From: Promethearchaeota archaeon
Lineage (GTDB): Archaea; Asgardarchaeota; Lokiarchaeia; Sigynarchaeales; SOKP01
Length of the DNA stretch: 46,650 bases
Direction of reading: 5' to 3'
Assembly (NCBI GenBank): GCA_004524425.1
Contig: SDNN01000004.1
Location: forward strand, 1 to 46,650
Position 1 is the stretch's first letter. Each line of letters starts with the position of its first letter. Positions 1-9,001 of the stretch are shown here, piece by piece. Below the pieces are notes generated by a model, which saw only the letters and a list, made by a program, of their open reading frames with translations, did no database searches and was not told where the DNA came from. A program made the position numbers and the translations under genes.

Positions 1-368
1 GCTATTGTTTTTCCTGACATCTTTCCACCAATTGCATCTTCAAAAGAATAAGATTCTCCTTTATGATAAATAGTCAGACTATCTTTTATCAAATCGATAT
101 TCGAAGATCCTTTAGAAATATCAATTTGTTCACCATCTAGCAATAATTTTCCGTATTCTGATGGATCAATATCGTCAACATTTACATCTCCTATATCTTC
201 CTTAGCAGGTACTTCAAATGGCATGATTATATTTAATGCTACCAGTTTTACACCATCAACTTTTCCATCTCCCGTGGTATCAACTGTATACACGCTCTTT
301 TTTGGAGGAAAGATTTTTTTAATCATCGCGGAAGGAACTTTAATTTTTTTAATGTCTTCTAAATTCAT
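1..368 (-). CDS. Partial hypothetical protein with EF-hand-like loop (5' part only)
   Basis: Reading leftward from an ATG at 368, the frame stays open for 122 codons to the window edge, so the C-terminus is missing. Residues 30-38 read DTTGDGKVD, resembling a calcium-binding EF-hand or dockerin loop with Asp at 30, 34 and 38, but the twelfth loop position is Lys, so calcium binding is doubtful. No signal peptide or membrane segment is visible in this part; the rest is mixed polar and hydrophobic with an acidic stretch around residues 60-75. I do not recognise the family. Short proteins with this type of loop are, to my memory, common in Asgard genomes. It is separated from the next leftward gene by about 120 bp of AT-rich DNA. 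Confidence 0.6.
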   Translation of the reverse strand, partial: MNLEDIKKIKVPSAMIKKIFPPKKSVYTVDTTGDGKVDGVKLVALNIIMPFEVPAKEDIGDVNVDDIDPSEYGKLLLDGEQIDISKGSSNIDLIKDSLTIYHKGESYSFEDAIGGKMSGKTI

Positions 369-492
369 TGATATTCACATTTTGCGTTTTAATTTTTATG
401 TATGATTTTTAATTAAAAAACTCTGTTTTTTCCTAATTTACAAAAATACGCAAAAAAAAAAATAAATTGAAAATGAAAAGAAAATGTGGGTA

Positions 493-1785
493 TTATTTTA
501 CCATTGCTAAATCTGTCCCTTTTGTCTCTGTAAGGTATTTATGTGCCAATAAGACGTTTATAAATAGAGGGATGCTTATTAAGATAAATGCAACCCCTAA
601 ACCAAATGCAAAAGATAATGCGCTGCCGATAAAAAAGCCACTGGTTATCCCTAAAGCAGTAATTAATGCTCTCAAACCACTGCCCGTACCTCTTCGATCA
701 GTCGGAACCACTTCAAGAGTGACAATTCTGAGAACGATATGTAAGCTGTCGTATGCTACATAACCTAAAGCCACGCCTATAACGATAAATATGAAGATAG
801 CCGGAGAGGAAATTGAACCAAAGTATAAAATTATGGTGGCAATGAACATCAGGACGGAAAACAGATAAATTAATGGTTTTCTACCAATTTTATCAGCTAT
901 TATTCCCGTAAGTAAATAGCCTAAAATCACAGAAATGGCGACAATGTAAATGACTAAATTGATACTGCTTTCTGGTAAACCCGCCGTCGTTGCAATGTAT
1001 AATTCTGCAAGTTGGAGGAAGATGAAATTTAACCCACAAAAGTAGCTCATGACATATAGCGCAATCAGCTCTTTTTTACGGTCGGAAGCAAATAAAGCTC
1101 GAATATTCTCTCTGAAGGTGATAGACAATTCCTCCTTCTGAATTAATTTTCCTTCTTTCATTTCCTCATATTTTGCAGTTTCCTTCATGGTCAAGATTAT
1201 GATGATACTTAGTGGGATGCCTAATAGAATCGGAAATAACGTCATGCCTCTCCAAGCTCCTACTGGACTGGTTTCAGTGATAAATATTGACCTAAAAATG
1301 GGCATCAGAATGGGACCTGCGATTCCAAATGCAAGAACGACATTAGTATAATATGCTCTTTTTTCCGATTTGGCTTCTTCATTTATATAGATCAACCACA
1401 TGTCAGCACTGAAAAATAAGTAAGTTAAAAACAGAAAGATCGTATATTGGATTATATCCTGGGATAATGCCAGAAACAATGCCGATACCCCCATTCCTAG
1501 GGTAGTGATAAATAACATCAATCTTCTGCCAAGCTTGTCAGCTAAGAATTGATTCACAAAAACGAAATACATTCCAACAGTCGCAATTCCAATGCTTAGA
1601 GCCATTATCGCTGCTTGTTCATTCGCAGAATATCCTTTTAAAAACTCCTCTGCTACTTTAGATGGGAATACTGCTGTATAACTCGTGGTATAAGCATCTA
1701 ATATCTGAACTAACACCAGTATTAAGATCATGTAGCGAAAATATGACTTGGACCTCGAAATTGAAGATTTTTCTTCTTCAGTCAT
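493..1785 (-). CDS. MFS transporter, sugar-porter type
   Basis: A 430-residue polytopic protein with about 12 hydrophobic segments and a hydrophilic central loop near residues 200-240, the normal MFS layout. The motif ADKLGRR (82-88) follows transmembrane segment 2, and its half-repeat ADKIGRK (297-303) sits in the second half. The C-terminal TETKG (419-423) matches the PETKG signature of the sugar-porter family, which includes inositol transporters such as bacterial IolT. It lies 99 bp downstream of the inositol dehydrogenase-like gene on the same strand, probably one transcript, which makes a sugar or inositol proton symporter the best guess. The substrate cannot be read from sequence. Confidence 0.85.
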   Translation of the reverse strand: MTEEEKSSISRSKSYFRYMILILVLVQILDAYTTSYTAVFPSKVAEEFLKGYSANEQAAIMALSIGIATVGMYFVFVNQFLADKLGRRLMLFITTLGMGVSALFLALSQDIIQYTIFLFLTYLFFSADMWLIYINEEAKSEKRAYYTNVVLAFGIAGPILMPIFRSIFITETSPVGAWRGMTLFPILLGIPLSIIIILTMKETAKYEEMKEGKLIQKEELSITFRENIRALFASDRKKELIALYVMSYFCGLNFIFLQLAELYIATTAGLPESSINLVIYIVAISVILGYLLTGIIADKIGRKPLIYLFSVLMFIATIILYFGSISSPAIFIFIVIGVALGYVAYDSLHIVLRIVTLEVVPTDRRGTGSGLRALITALGITSGFFIGSALSFAFGLGVAFILISIPLFINVLLAHKYLTETKGTDLAMVK

Positions 1786-1884
1786 AATAATTAAGATTTA
1801 GCGAATCTATTATTTAAAAATTAACCTCATTTATCTAAGATAAATGCATTCATGAATTAATCAAGAAGTCAGAATGAACAACCA

Positions 1885-2907
1885 TTATTGATTAATTTCG
1901 GACATTTTTACTGGTCGATTCTCTTCAAATGATTTTTGAGCAGCTCTGGCTATTAAAACGTTTTGCAGACCATCTTTTCCATTTGGACGGGGAAATTGAT
2001 CATTCTTAATGCATTCAAAGAAATATTTTAGCTCGGTCGCATATGATTCCATGTATCTTTCTAAAAAGAAATTAGGAATCTTATCTATATTCGTACATTC
2101 AGCAGTGTAGATTTTAACCGTGTTGGTGGCTTCATTATCTGCTATAACGCAGCCACTCGAGCCAAAAACCTCTACCCTCTGATCATAACCATAGACAGCT
2201 TGGCGTGAATTATCAATAATGGCTAAAGCACCATTTTTAAATTTAAGGACTGCCACAGCAGTATCTATATCTCCCGCTTTGCCTATTTTAGGATCAACAA
2301 GCACTGCACCATTAGCATATACTTCTTCTACTTCACTTCCTGCTAAGAATCTGGCCATATCCCAATCATGGATAGTCATGTCCATGAAGATTCCCCCTGA
2401 AACTTTTATATAGTCTATTGGGGGAGGTGATGGATCTCGAGACGTTATTTTGATAATGTATGGTTTTCCAATTTGACCTGATTTGACTGCTTCGTGAGCT
2501 CGGTGAAAATTATGATCAAAACGCCTATTGAAGCCTACCATGAATTTTATGCCTAATTTTTCAACTAGAATCATGGTTTCTTTTATCCTATTAATGTCTG
2601 TATCAATAGGTTTTTCACAAAACACGTGTTTCCCTGCATTGGCCGCTTGTTGAATGAATTTAGCGTGGGTATTTGTAGAAGAGGCAATGACGACAGCGTC
2701 GATGTCAGGATCCGAGAAAATATCATTGGCATTATCCGTGAAGGTTGAAATGCCCATATTAGACATCCATTTTCTTGTTTGGTCATCAATTGCAATATCA
2801 CAGACGATCTTAAGTTTAACATCATTTATTTTGTGCACTATATTATCAATGTGTAATTTACCGATTCTACCTGCTCCTATTACACCAACCACGACACGTT
2901 TATCCAT
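1885..2907 (-). CDS. iolG: Gfo/Idh/MocA family oxidoreductase, probable myo-inositol 2-dehydrogenase
   Basis: 340 residues, the usual family length. The N-terminal Rossmann fold has the dinucleotide motif G11-x-G13-x-x-G16. The family EKP motif is at 98-100 with the catalytic-type Lys99, and the Asp176/His180 pair occurs in the segment GGIFMDMTIHDWDMARF. That segment is typical of inositol 2-dehydrogenases, which oxidise myo-inositol to scyllo-inosose with NAD+ in the cytosol. It heads a leftward pair with a sugar-porter MFS and is divergent from the symporter/iolM run starting at 3073, so the 165 bp between 2907 and 3073 probably holds promoters for both. The general family call is firm; the substrate is inferred from this motif and from iolM, iolN and iolO nearby. 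Confidence 0.85.
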   Translation of the reverse strand: MDKRVVVGVIGAGRIGKLHIDNIVHKINDVKLKIVCDIAIDDQTRKWMSNMGISTFTDNANDIFSDPDIDAVVIASSTNTHAKFIQQAANAGKHVFCEKPIDTDINRIKETMILVEKLGIKFMVGFNRRFDHNFHRAHEAVKSGQIGKPYIIKITSRDPSPPPIDYIKVSGGIFMDMTIHDWDMARFLAGSEVEEVYANGAVLVDPKIGKAGDIDTAVAVLKFKNGALAIIDNSRQAVYGYDQRVEVFGSSGCVIADNEATNTVKIYTAECTNIDKIPNFFLERYMESYATELKYFFECIKNDQFPRPNGKDGLQNVLIARAAQKSFEENRPVKMSEINQ

Positions 2908-3000
2908 AATATTAATTGGGCTCCAAATTATAAATAAAATTTGATTCTAAGTAAACAAATTTGAAACATCAAAAATCATAAATGAACCCTATTTGATTAT

Positions 3001-3017
3001 AAAAGATTTATATTATC
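3001..3017 (+). promoter_or_regulatory. TATA-like box upstream of the first GPH symporter
   Basis: An A-rich then TATA-type stretch (core tttatatta) lies about 60 bp before the ATG at 3073, the only such element well placed in the divergent spacer. A transcript starting about 25 bp downstream would have a leader of roughly 40 nt ending in the ribosome binding site gttgatttt. Inference from archaeal promoter layout. Confidence 0.4.
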
Positions 3018-3072
3018 AAAGAGATAATTATGATTATTAAAAATTTTTCAATAAATTTAAAAAGTTGATTTT

Positions 3073-4482
3073 ATGAGTGAATCTGGATACCATAAAGTCT
3101 CTGAAAAAATGAGAGTTTCCTTTGCTCTTGGTGAGGTGGGAGACAATGTTGCCTTGAATGTATTTCAATTCTTGGTGTTCACGTTTTATTTCACGGTGGT
3201 AAAGCTTCCAGTGCTATGGATTAGTTTAGGCTTTATCATTTGGAGTGTCTGGAATGGCATTAATGATCCCTTAGTAGGATATTTATCAGATAAAACTCGA
3301 AGTAAACGAGGGCGTAGGGTTCCTTGGATGATGGCTGCGACGATTCCTTTATCGGTTATTGTTTTTCTATTATTTACACCTCCTCTTGTTCTTAATTCTG
3401 ATGTTATAAATTTCATTTACATGTTAGTTATTCTAATCTTATTTGATACTACATACACTGCGTTTAATTTGAATTATAATGCATTATTCTCTGAAATGTT
3501 CGTTGAAATGGAAGACCGCAGCAGAACAGGAAAAATTAGAATAAGTTGCGTGATGTTGGCCACCATTTTTGCTTTTGTATTTCCCACTCTGATAATTGAT
3601 GACATAACGAATAAATACAATAGACCTGAAACCCTATTTCAATACCAATTAACTGGATTACTTGCGGGGATCATCATATTTGTGACCTATTTTATTATTC
3701 TGAAATGGGGGGTTCGAGAACCAGAGGAATTCTCACAAGATGCCGAAACTGCTTTCACGTTTAAAAATACAATAAAAGCTTCCTTCACGAATAAATCATT
3801 TCTATGGTTTTTGTTACCAACCTTTGGTACGTGGATGGTTATAGGCATCACAGCAGCATTAGTGCCCCTTCATGCAACCTATGCTATTGGAATCGAAGAT
3901 TCTGAGTTAATCGGGCTTATCTTACTCGTTTTGTTTCTCTCATCAGCTGCCTCAACACCATTATGGGAGAGTATTCGAAGGAAAAAAGGAGCTCGTCTGG
4001 CTGGAATGGTCGGTGTGACAGTGTGGGCAATGGGAAGCATGCTTTTCGCCTTTTCCTCTAGCTTTGAAATGGCACTAATCTTCGCAATCATAGATGGGAT
4101 TGGATTAGGAGGAGGCCTTTACTTTTATGACCAATGCATTGCGGAGATCATTGATGAAGATGAAATTACTCATGGTACACGAAGATCTGGCATATATTAC
4201 GCGGTGTTAAATTTTATCATTAAATTTTCGGCGATCATTAACTTCTTAATTATTGGCCTAGTTTTTTCTAGCGTTGATTGGCAAACATACACCCCAAACC
4301 CAGGGATCAATACAATATTCGCACTTAGGTTTCTAATGGGTATTTTTCCTCTTATTCTCCTCGTAATTTCCTTTATTGGTTTATATTTCTATCCCATACA
4401 TGGAGAGCGCTTGATGGAAAATAGGAGAAAATTAACCCAATTACATGATGATAAAAGAAGCAGAACTCGAGTATTAAAATAA
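3073..4482 (+). CDS. GPH-family sugar:cation symporter (MelB-like), copy 1
   Basis: 469 residues with about 12 transmembrane segments. The glycoside-pentoside-hexuronide symporter signature is clear: NGINDPLVGYLSDKT (61-75) followed by SKRGRR (77-82) and PWMM, as in MelB and its relatives, where the Asp residues take part in sugar and cation binding. These carriers bring glycosides, pentoses or uronates into the cell with H+ or Na+. The next gene is a close paralogue of almost the same length, and both share the leader sequence aaaagttgattttATG. Placement before iolM suggests uptake of inositol, an inositol glycoside or a uronate. A T-rich stretch follows the stop. Confidence 0.9.
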   Translation: MSESGYHKVSEKMRVSFALGEVGDNVALNVFQFLVFTFYFTVVKLPVLWISLGFIIWSVWNGINDPLVGYLSDKTRSKRGRRVPWMMAATIPLSVIVFLLFTPPLVLNSDVINFIYMLVILILFDTTYTAFNLNYNALFSEMFVEMEDRSRTGKIRISCVMLATIFAFVFPTLIIDDITNKYNRPETLFQYQLTGLLAGIIIFVTYFIILKWGVREPEEFSQDAETAFTFKNTIKASFTNKSFLWFLLPTFGTWMVIGITAALVPLHATYAIGIEDSELIGLILLVLFLSSAASTPLWESIRRKKGARLAGMVGVTVWAMGSMLFAFSSSFEMALIFAIIDGIGLGGGLYFYDQCIAEIIDEDEITHGTRRSGIYYAVLNFIIKFSAIINFLIIGLVFSSVDWQTYTPNPGINTIFALRFLMGIFPLILLVISFIGLYFYPIHGERLMENRRKLTQLHDDKRSRTRVLK

Positions 4483-4490
4483 ATACCCAA

Positions 4491-4519
4491 TTTTTATTTT
4501 TTTTCTTTAATTTTTCTTT
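4491..4519 (+). terminator. T-tract transcription end after the first symporter
   Basis: Begins 8 bp after the stop codon: runs of five, eight, and five Ts broken by single A/C bases on the coding strand. No hairpin is visible. Archaeal RNA polymerase terminates at such U-rich tracts, so the two symporter genes may be separate transcripts, consistent with a fresh TATA-like element at 4585-4599. Confidence 0.45.
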
Positions 4520-4584
4520 GTTAATTGCACTCTTTAGAAGTAGTTTAAAATAAAATTCTCCTTTCTTTTTTTTAATTTTTTCTA

Positions 4585-4599
4585 AAAAATTTAAATAGA
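4585..4599 (+). promoter_or_regulatory. TATA-like box upstream of the second GPH symporter
   Basis: An A-rich element followed by tttaaatag lies about 60 bp before the ATG at 4656, at the same distance as the element before the first symporter copy. It follows the T-tract at 4491-4519. Inference from position and composition only. Confidence 0.4.
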
Positions 4600-4655
4600 T
4601 CTTAGGATAATTGAAAAGATAGCAACTAATTAAATAATTTAAAAAAGTTGATTTT

Positions 4656-6056
4656 ATGGGTGAAATCGAATCTCAAAAAGTAACTAAGGGGATGAGAATT
4701 GCCTTTGCAAATGGAGATATAGGCGATACTGTTGCTCAGTTTACTTTTCAATTTTTGATTTTTACATTCTATTTTACTGTAGTAAAGCTCCCAGTTATGT
4801 TAGTCAGTTTAGGTTTTATTTTTTGGAGTCTCTGGAATGCATTTAACGATCCAATGATAGGATATCTTTCTGATAGGACAAAAAGTAGATGGGGGCGGAG
4901 AGTACCATGGATGATGGGTGCTACCATTCCATTAGCGATTGTAATGATTATGTTATTTACTCCACCAATTGTTCTTAACTCGGATTTAATAAATTTTTTC
5001 TACCTGTTGTTTATTCTTATTGCATATGATACGGTCTTTACATCATTTAATTTAAATTACAACGCGCTATTTTCAGAAATGTTTGTTGAAATGGAAGAGA
5101 GAAGTGCTATTGGAAAAATACGCATAAGTTTCACGATGATAGCAACAATACTTGCTTTTGTAGTGCCCACTCTTATCATTGAAGATATCACAAATAGATA
5201 TAATCGTCCAGAAACGTTAAATCAATACCAAATGACAGGAATCGTTGCAGCAATTATAATTTTGATTTCGTATTTTATCATACTGAAATGGGGCGTTCGT
5301 GAACCTAAAGAATTTTCAAAAGATGCCGACACTGCAATGTCTTTCAGAACTACATTGAAGTATTCTTTTAAAAACAAATCATTTTTATGGTTCTTGATTC
5401 CAGGACTTGGTACATGGATGGTTATTTATATATTACCAACCTTAGCTCCTTTGCACATGACATATGCAATAGGTATAGAAGATTCAGAGTTAATTGGAGT
5501 GATACTTCTAGTTATGTTTCTTTCTGCTGCCGCTTCTACGCCTATATGGGAAAGTATTCGAAGAAAAAAAGGTGCTCGCATCAGTGGAATGATTGGTATT
5601 GTGGTTTGGACAATTCCTACTTTATTTTTTGCATTCGCAACAAGTTTTGAAATGGCATTAATTATTGCAATTTTTGAAGGTATAGGATTAGGCGGTGGTA
5701 TCTATTTTTATGATCAATGCATGGCAGAGATCATTGATGAGGATGAAGTCAAATATGGAACACGAAGGTCTGGAATATATTATGCTGTCATAAATTTTCT
5801 TATTAGGATTTCGACAATCATTAATTTTTTGGTCATTGGTTTAGTATTTTCCAGTACTGATTGGCAAACTTATGAGCCAAACCCAGGTATTGATACAATT
5901 TTTGCTCTTCGGCTCTTGATTGGAGTCTATCCGGCTATAATTCTCATAATTTCTTTTATAGGAATGTATTTCTATCCTATTCATGGAGAAAAATTGATGG
6001 AAAATAGAAAGAAACTGACAGGTTTACATGAGCAAAAAAGAAGTAGTCTAAAATAA
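4656..6056 (+). CDS. GPH-family sugar:cation symporter (MelB-like), copy 2
   Basis: 466 residues, about 12 membrane segments, and colinear with the preceding gene along its whole length: NAFNDPMIGYLSDRT (61-75), SRWGRR (77-82), and a long near-identical block around GLGGGIYFYDQCMAEIIDEDE. The duplication is tandem and includes the ribosome binding site, but the two copies differ at many residues and in codon choice, so it is an old duplication rather than an assembly repeat. Copy 2 is followed after 116 bp by the inosose dehydrogenase gene. The two carriers may differ in sugar preference or in affinity; nothing in the sequence decides this. Confidence 0.9.
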   Translation: MGEIESQKVTKGMRIAFANGDIGDTVAQFTFQFLIFTFYFTVVKLPVMLVSLGFIFWSLWNAFNDPMIGYLSDRTKSRWGRRVPWMMGATIPLAIVMIMLFTPPIVLNSDLINFFYLLFILIAYDTVFTSFNLNYNALFSEMFVEMEERSAIGKIRISFTMIATILAFVVPTLIIEDITNRYNRPETLNQYQMTGIVAAIIILISYFIILKWGVREPKEFSKDADTAMSFRTTLKYSFKNKSFLWFLIPGLGTWMVIYILPTLAPLHMTYAIGIEDSELIGVILLVMFLSAAASTPIWESIRRKKGARISGMIGIVVWTIPTLFFAFATSFEMALIIAIFEGIGLGGGIYFYDQCMAEIIDEDEVKYGTRRSGIYYAVINFLIRISTIINFLVIGLVFSSTDWQTYEPNPGIDTIFALRLLIGVYPAIILIISFIGMYFYPIHGEKLMENRKKLTGLHEQKRSSLK

Positions 6057-6067
6057 ATTAGATTTAA

Positions 6068-6092
6068 ATTTTTTTTAAATTTTAATTTTTGT
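6068..6092 (+). terminator. T-tract after the second symporter
   Basis: A run of eight Ts and two shorter T-runs begin about 10 bp after the stop, without a hairpin. It may end the symporter transcript or only reduce read-through into iolM at 6173. Confidence 0.3.
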
Positions 6093-6172
6093 TAATTAAT
6101 TGCACACTCAAAGTTTAATTTTTTTATAATCATATTTTAATTAAATAAATTCAAAAGAGGTTAATTATTAGA

Positions 6173-7354
6173 GTGAAAGCTGTAGAATTATCCGCAAAAT
6201 GGGATCCCAAACCAGATTTTAAGATTGGGCCAAAGGATATTGAAGGGAAATTGACGTATCTGGGTTCTCAAGTGTGGCGATATCCTGAAGTTAGAGTAAT
6301 AGAAAAAGAAAGACCTACGATACAACCTCATGAAGTATTGATAAAAGTAATGAGGTGTGGTATATGTGGTTCAGATGTTCATATGTTGCAATCATATGAA
6401 GACGGATATATATATTATCCTGGATTAACTGCATTTCCAGCAGTTTTAGGTCATGAACTCGCAGGAGAAATTATTGAGGTTGGCAATAAAGCCTATAGTA
6501 AAAGAACTGGAAAGTTATATGAGGTGGGAGAACCAGTCACCGTAGAAGAGATGGTTTGGTGTGGAGAATGTAGACCATGTTGTGATGGATATCCAAATCA
6601 TTGCGAACGATTACAAGAAATTGGATTTTCAATTGATGGAGCGTTTGCAGAATATATTGCCGTTCCTGCAAAATTATGCTGGAGCTTAAAAAAATTAGAG
6701 GATAAATATGCAGATATTTACAAAGCTGGGAGCTTAGTAGAACCTACATCTGTCGCTTATAATGCTGTGATTGAACGTGGAGGAGGAATCCGACCGGGAG
6801 AGAATGTTGTCATACTTGGTGCAGGACCGATTGGTCTGGCTGCTGCAAGCATTTTAAAATTTTCTGGTGCAGGTACATGCATAATTTCAGAACCAGATGA
6901 AAATAGAGCTGGTTTAGCTAAAAAAATGGGATCCGTGGATCATACGATTAATCCCATGAAAGAAAATTTCGTTGACAAGGTTAAAGAATACACGGATAAT
7001 GAGGGGGCAGCAATTTATCTTGAAGCTACAGGATTACCACAAGTAGTAACCGAAGACATCCAAAATTGTATATGGGAATGTAAGAATGTTAACAGCACAG
7101 TGGTGATAGTAGCCCGTGCTGAACAGAGAATGCCTGTATGCGGGGAATATTTTCAAGTAAGAAGGGCTAGAATTGTTGGAGCGCAAGGACATAGTGGTCA
7201 CGGAACATTTCCAAATGTTATAAGTTGCATGGCCGCTGGAATGGATATGACTCCAATCATTACAAAAGAAATAACTTTAGAAGAAGTACCTGAAAATATT
7301 AAATTGCTTCAAACTGATCGAGAAAATTGTAAGATCTCGGCAAAAATTGGTTGA
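6173..7354 (+). CDS. iolM: Zinc-dependent MDR dehydrogenase, probable scyllo-inosose 3-dehydrogenase
   Basis: 393 residues from a GTG start preceded by gaggt. Catalytic zinc ligands are Cys65 and His94/Glu95; the structural zinc set is Cys130, 133, 136 and 144; the nucleotide-binding GAGPIG lies near residue 217. The N-terminal extension (WDPKPDF, GPKDIEGKLT, WRYPEVRV) and the late motif QGHSGHGTFPNVIS match, as I remember it, Thermotoga maritima IolM (TM0412), which oxidises scyllo-inosose to a diketo-inositol with NAD+. This extension is not found in ordinary alcohol or threonine dehydrogenases. The cluster context with iolG, iolN and iolO supports the specific call. Confidence 0.85.
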   Translation: MKAVELSAKWDPKPDFKIGPKDIEGKLTYLGSQVWRYPEVRVIEKERPTIQPHEVLIKVMRCGICGSDVHMLQSYEDGYIYYPGLTAFPAVLGHELAGEIIEVGNKAYSKRTGKLYEVGEPVTVEEMVWCGECRPCCDGYPNHCERLQEIGFSIDGAFAEYIAVPAKLCWSLKKLEDKYADIYKAGSLVEPTSVAYNAVIERGGGIRPGENVVILGAGPIGLAAASILKFSGAGTCIISEPDENRAGLAKKMGSVDHTINPMKENFVDKVKEYTDNEGAAIYLEATGLPQVVTEDIQNCIWECKNVNSTVVIVARAEQRMPVCGEYFQVRRARIVGAQGHSGHGTFPNVISCMAAGMDMTPIITKEITLEEVPENIKLLQTDRENCKISAKIG

Positions 7355-7621
7355 AGATCTGTCAACATGATCAGATCCAGTCTGATTACTTAAATTTTAT
7401 TATTTTTAAATCTAAAAATTTATCTTTATAACTTCAACTTCCGAAAAAAAAAAAGATCCTTTTTCTATGCTACTTTTTGTTCTTTTTACGTGAGCTTAAC
7501 ACACAATATTTATTTTAGTATAAACTTAAATCGAATTGCTAAGATTATTTATAAAATAAGCTTTAAATAGTTAAATCTACATTAACGAATTTCAAAAAAA
7601 TAAAAGTAAGAGGGATAAAAT

Positions 7622-8737
7622 TTGCAAATTGTTCTTGAATTACTCAATATAGGTCATGCTTTAGTAGCCTTAACTGCGACTATCGTTTTAGCATATGTTT
7701 GTACAAAAAACAGGGATTTATCTCTTTGGCTTTTTGGTTATGCCACTATTACAGTAGCCATGTTTATGAACATATATCGCTTCCAATCACAGAGCATATA
7801 TTTAATAGCAAATGCTTTCTATGTAATTACTTGCTTCGCTTTTTTCTTTGCGGTGTTTAAAGATTACCGCATGCTTTATATAAAGCCAAAAATGAAAAAT
7901 TCATCATCTCGCAACAAAATGGCTGCTGCCGTAGTGATAAATCCTTTTGTAGTAGGCATGCTTGTTTTCTTGATGATACTCCTTTTTATAACCATGGTCA
8001 TGTGTTTTCGAGTTTATCAGAAAAAAAGAACGCCTACCTATGCTTTTTTAACCATTTCTACGATATCATTTCAAGTAGCCATTATTGGTACTTTCATCAA
8101 TAGCTTAGGAATATCCGTTTATGAATTTTCAGCTACCGTTACTTTTGTATCCTTGACCTTACTCTTATCGACTGCCATTGCGGGATTGATTGATTTAGAA
8201 TTGGATGCTTCCAAGAAAAAAGTGGACACATTAATGGAAATTGCCAAAAACACCAGTATCAATCTCGCGAATATAGCAACCGAATTGGCTGCTAGTGCTA
8301 ATGAAGTAAATGCGTCTTCAGAAGAGATTTCTTCAACCACCCAAGAAGTTGCAAATGATAGTCGGCAGGTAATGGAATCTTCCAAAGATATCAATCAAAT
8401 TTTGAATATCATCACCTCTATCTCGGAACAAACGAATTTATTAGCATTAAATGCGAGCATAGAGGCAGGAAGAGCAGGTGAATACGGACGGGGCTTTGCC
8501 GTAGTTGCAGCTGAAGTCCGAAAATTAGCCGAGGAATCTAAAAATGCAATAAATAGCACGAATGAAAAAGTTCAAATTATTCTATCAAAAATTCAATCGA
8601 CTGCGTCTTCAATTGAAGGTATAAGTGCATCAGCCGAAGAACAAACAGCTTCAATGGAAGAGATTGCAGCAACTACTAATAAATTAGGGAGCTTAGCAGA
8701 GGAACTTAGAGATACCTTGACAGAAGGAAAGCTTTAA
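7622..8737 (+). CDS. Methyl-accepting chemotaxis-like receptor with polytopic membrane domain, copy 1
   Basis: 371 residues from a TTG start with agaggga placed for it. Residues 1-190 hold about six membrane segments with only short loops, so the sensor is inside the membrane rather than an extracellular pocket. Residues about 200-371 form a helical MCP signalling domain; the conserved hairpin tip, which in other receptors contacts CheA and CheW, is at 269-304 ([19 protein letters not shown] then [17 protein letters not shown]). The helical arms are shorter than in classical receptors and I see no HAMP domain. No cheA, cheW or methyltransferase gene is in the window. It sits between iolM and iolO, so a role in sensing the carbon source is possible. 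Confidence 0.85.
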   Translation: MQIVLELLNIGHALVALTATIVLAYVCTKNRDLSLWLFGYATITVAMFMNIYRFQSQSIYLIANAFYVITCFAFFFAVFKDYRMLYIKPKMKNSSSRNKMAAAVVINPFVVGMLVFLMILLFITMVMCFRVYQKKRTPTYAFLTISTISFQVAIIGTFINSLGISVYEFSATVTFVSLTLLLSTAIAGLIDLELDASKKKVDTLMEIAKNTSINLANIATELAASANEVNASSEEISSTTQEVANDSRQVMESSKDINQILNIITSISEQTNLLALNASIEAGRAGEYGRGFAVVAAEVRKLAEESKNAINSTNEKVQIILSKIQSTASSIEGISASAEEQTASMEEIAATTNKLGSLAEELRDTLTEGKL

Positions 8738-8760
8738 CTTTGGTTTTTCCTTCCTTTTTT
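8723..8760 (+). terminator. Hairpin followed by T-run at the end of the first receptor gene
   Basis: gaaggaaa at 8723-8730, inside the last codons, pairs perfectly over 8 bp with tttccttc at 8746-8753; six Ts follow immediately. This has the form of a bacterial intrinsic terminator, which is less usual in archaea where T-tracts alone suffice. Confidence 0.5.
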
Positions 8761-8913
8761 CTTCTACTATTTACTATCATCCATGAGTAGCTTGTCCTTT
8801 TTTTATTAAAAAAAAAATTCTTAACTAAAGGATCTAGCTTTTAAGCAATATTTTTAAATTTACACTTGTTGATTTTTATTTTTTCTAATATCTATCACAT
8901 GCTTGATATTTCC

Positions 8914-8926
8914 CTATATTTATAAA
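8914..8926 (+). promoter_or_regulatory. TATA-like box before the second receptor gene
   Basis: tatatttataaat lies 76 bp before the ATG at 9002, after the hairpin terminator of the preceding gene, so the two receptor genes are probably transcribed separately. Confidence 0.4.
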
Positions 8927-9001
8927 TAATTAAAAGATGATGTTTTTAACCTTAGATAAATCGATATTTTTTGTCAATTCAAATCAATTAAGTGAAAATT
9001 T

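Noticed and set aside
467..763. 98-codon plus-strand frame
   Set aside because: Mostly antisense to the C-terminal part of the MFS gene; its lysine/proline-rich translation has no recognisable pattern.
3073..6056. Assembly duplication of the GPH symporter
   Set aside because: The two copies differ at many residues and synonymous sites throughout, so they are true paralogues.
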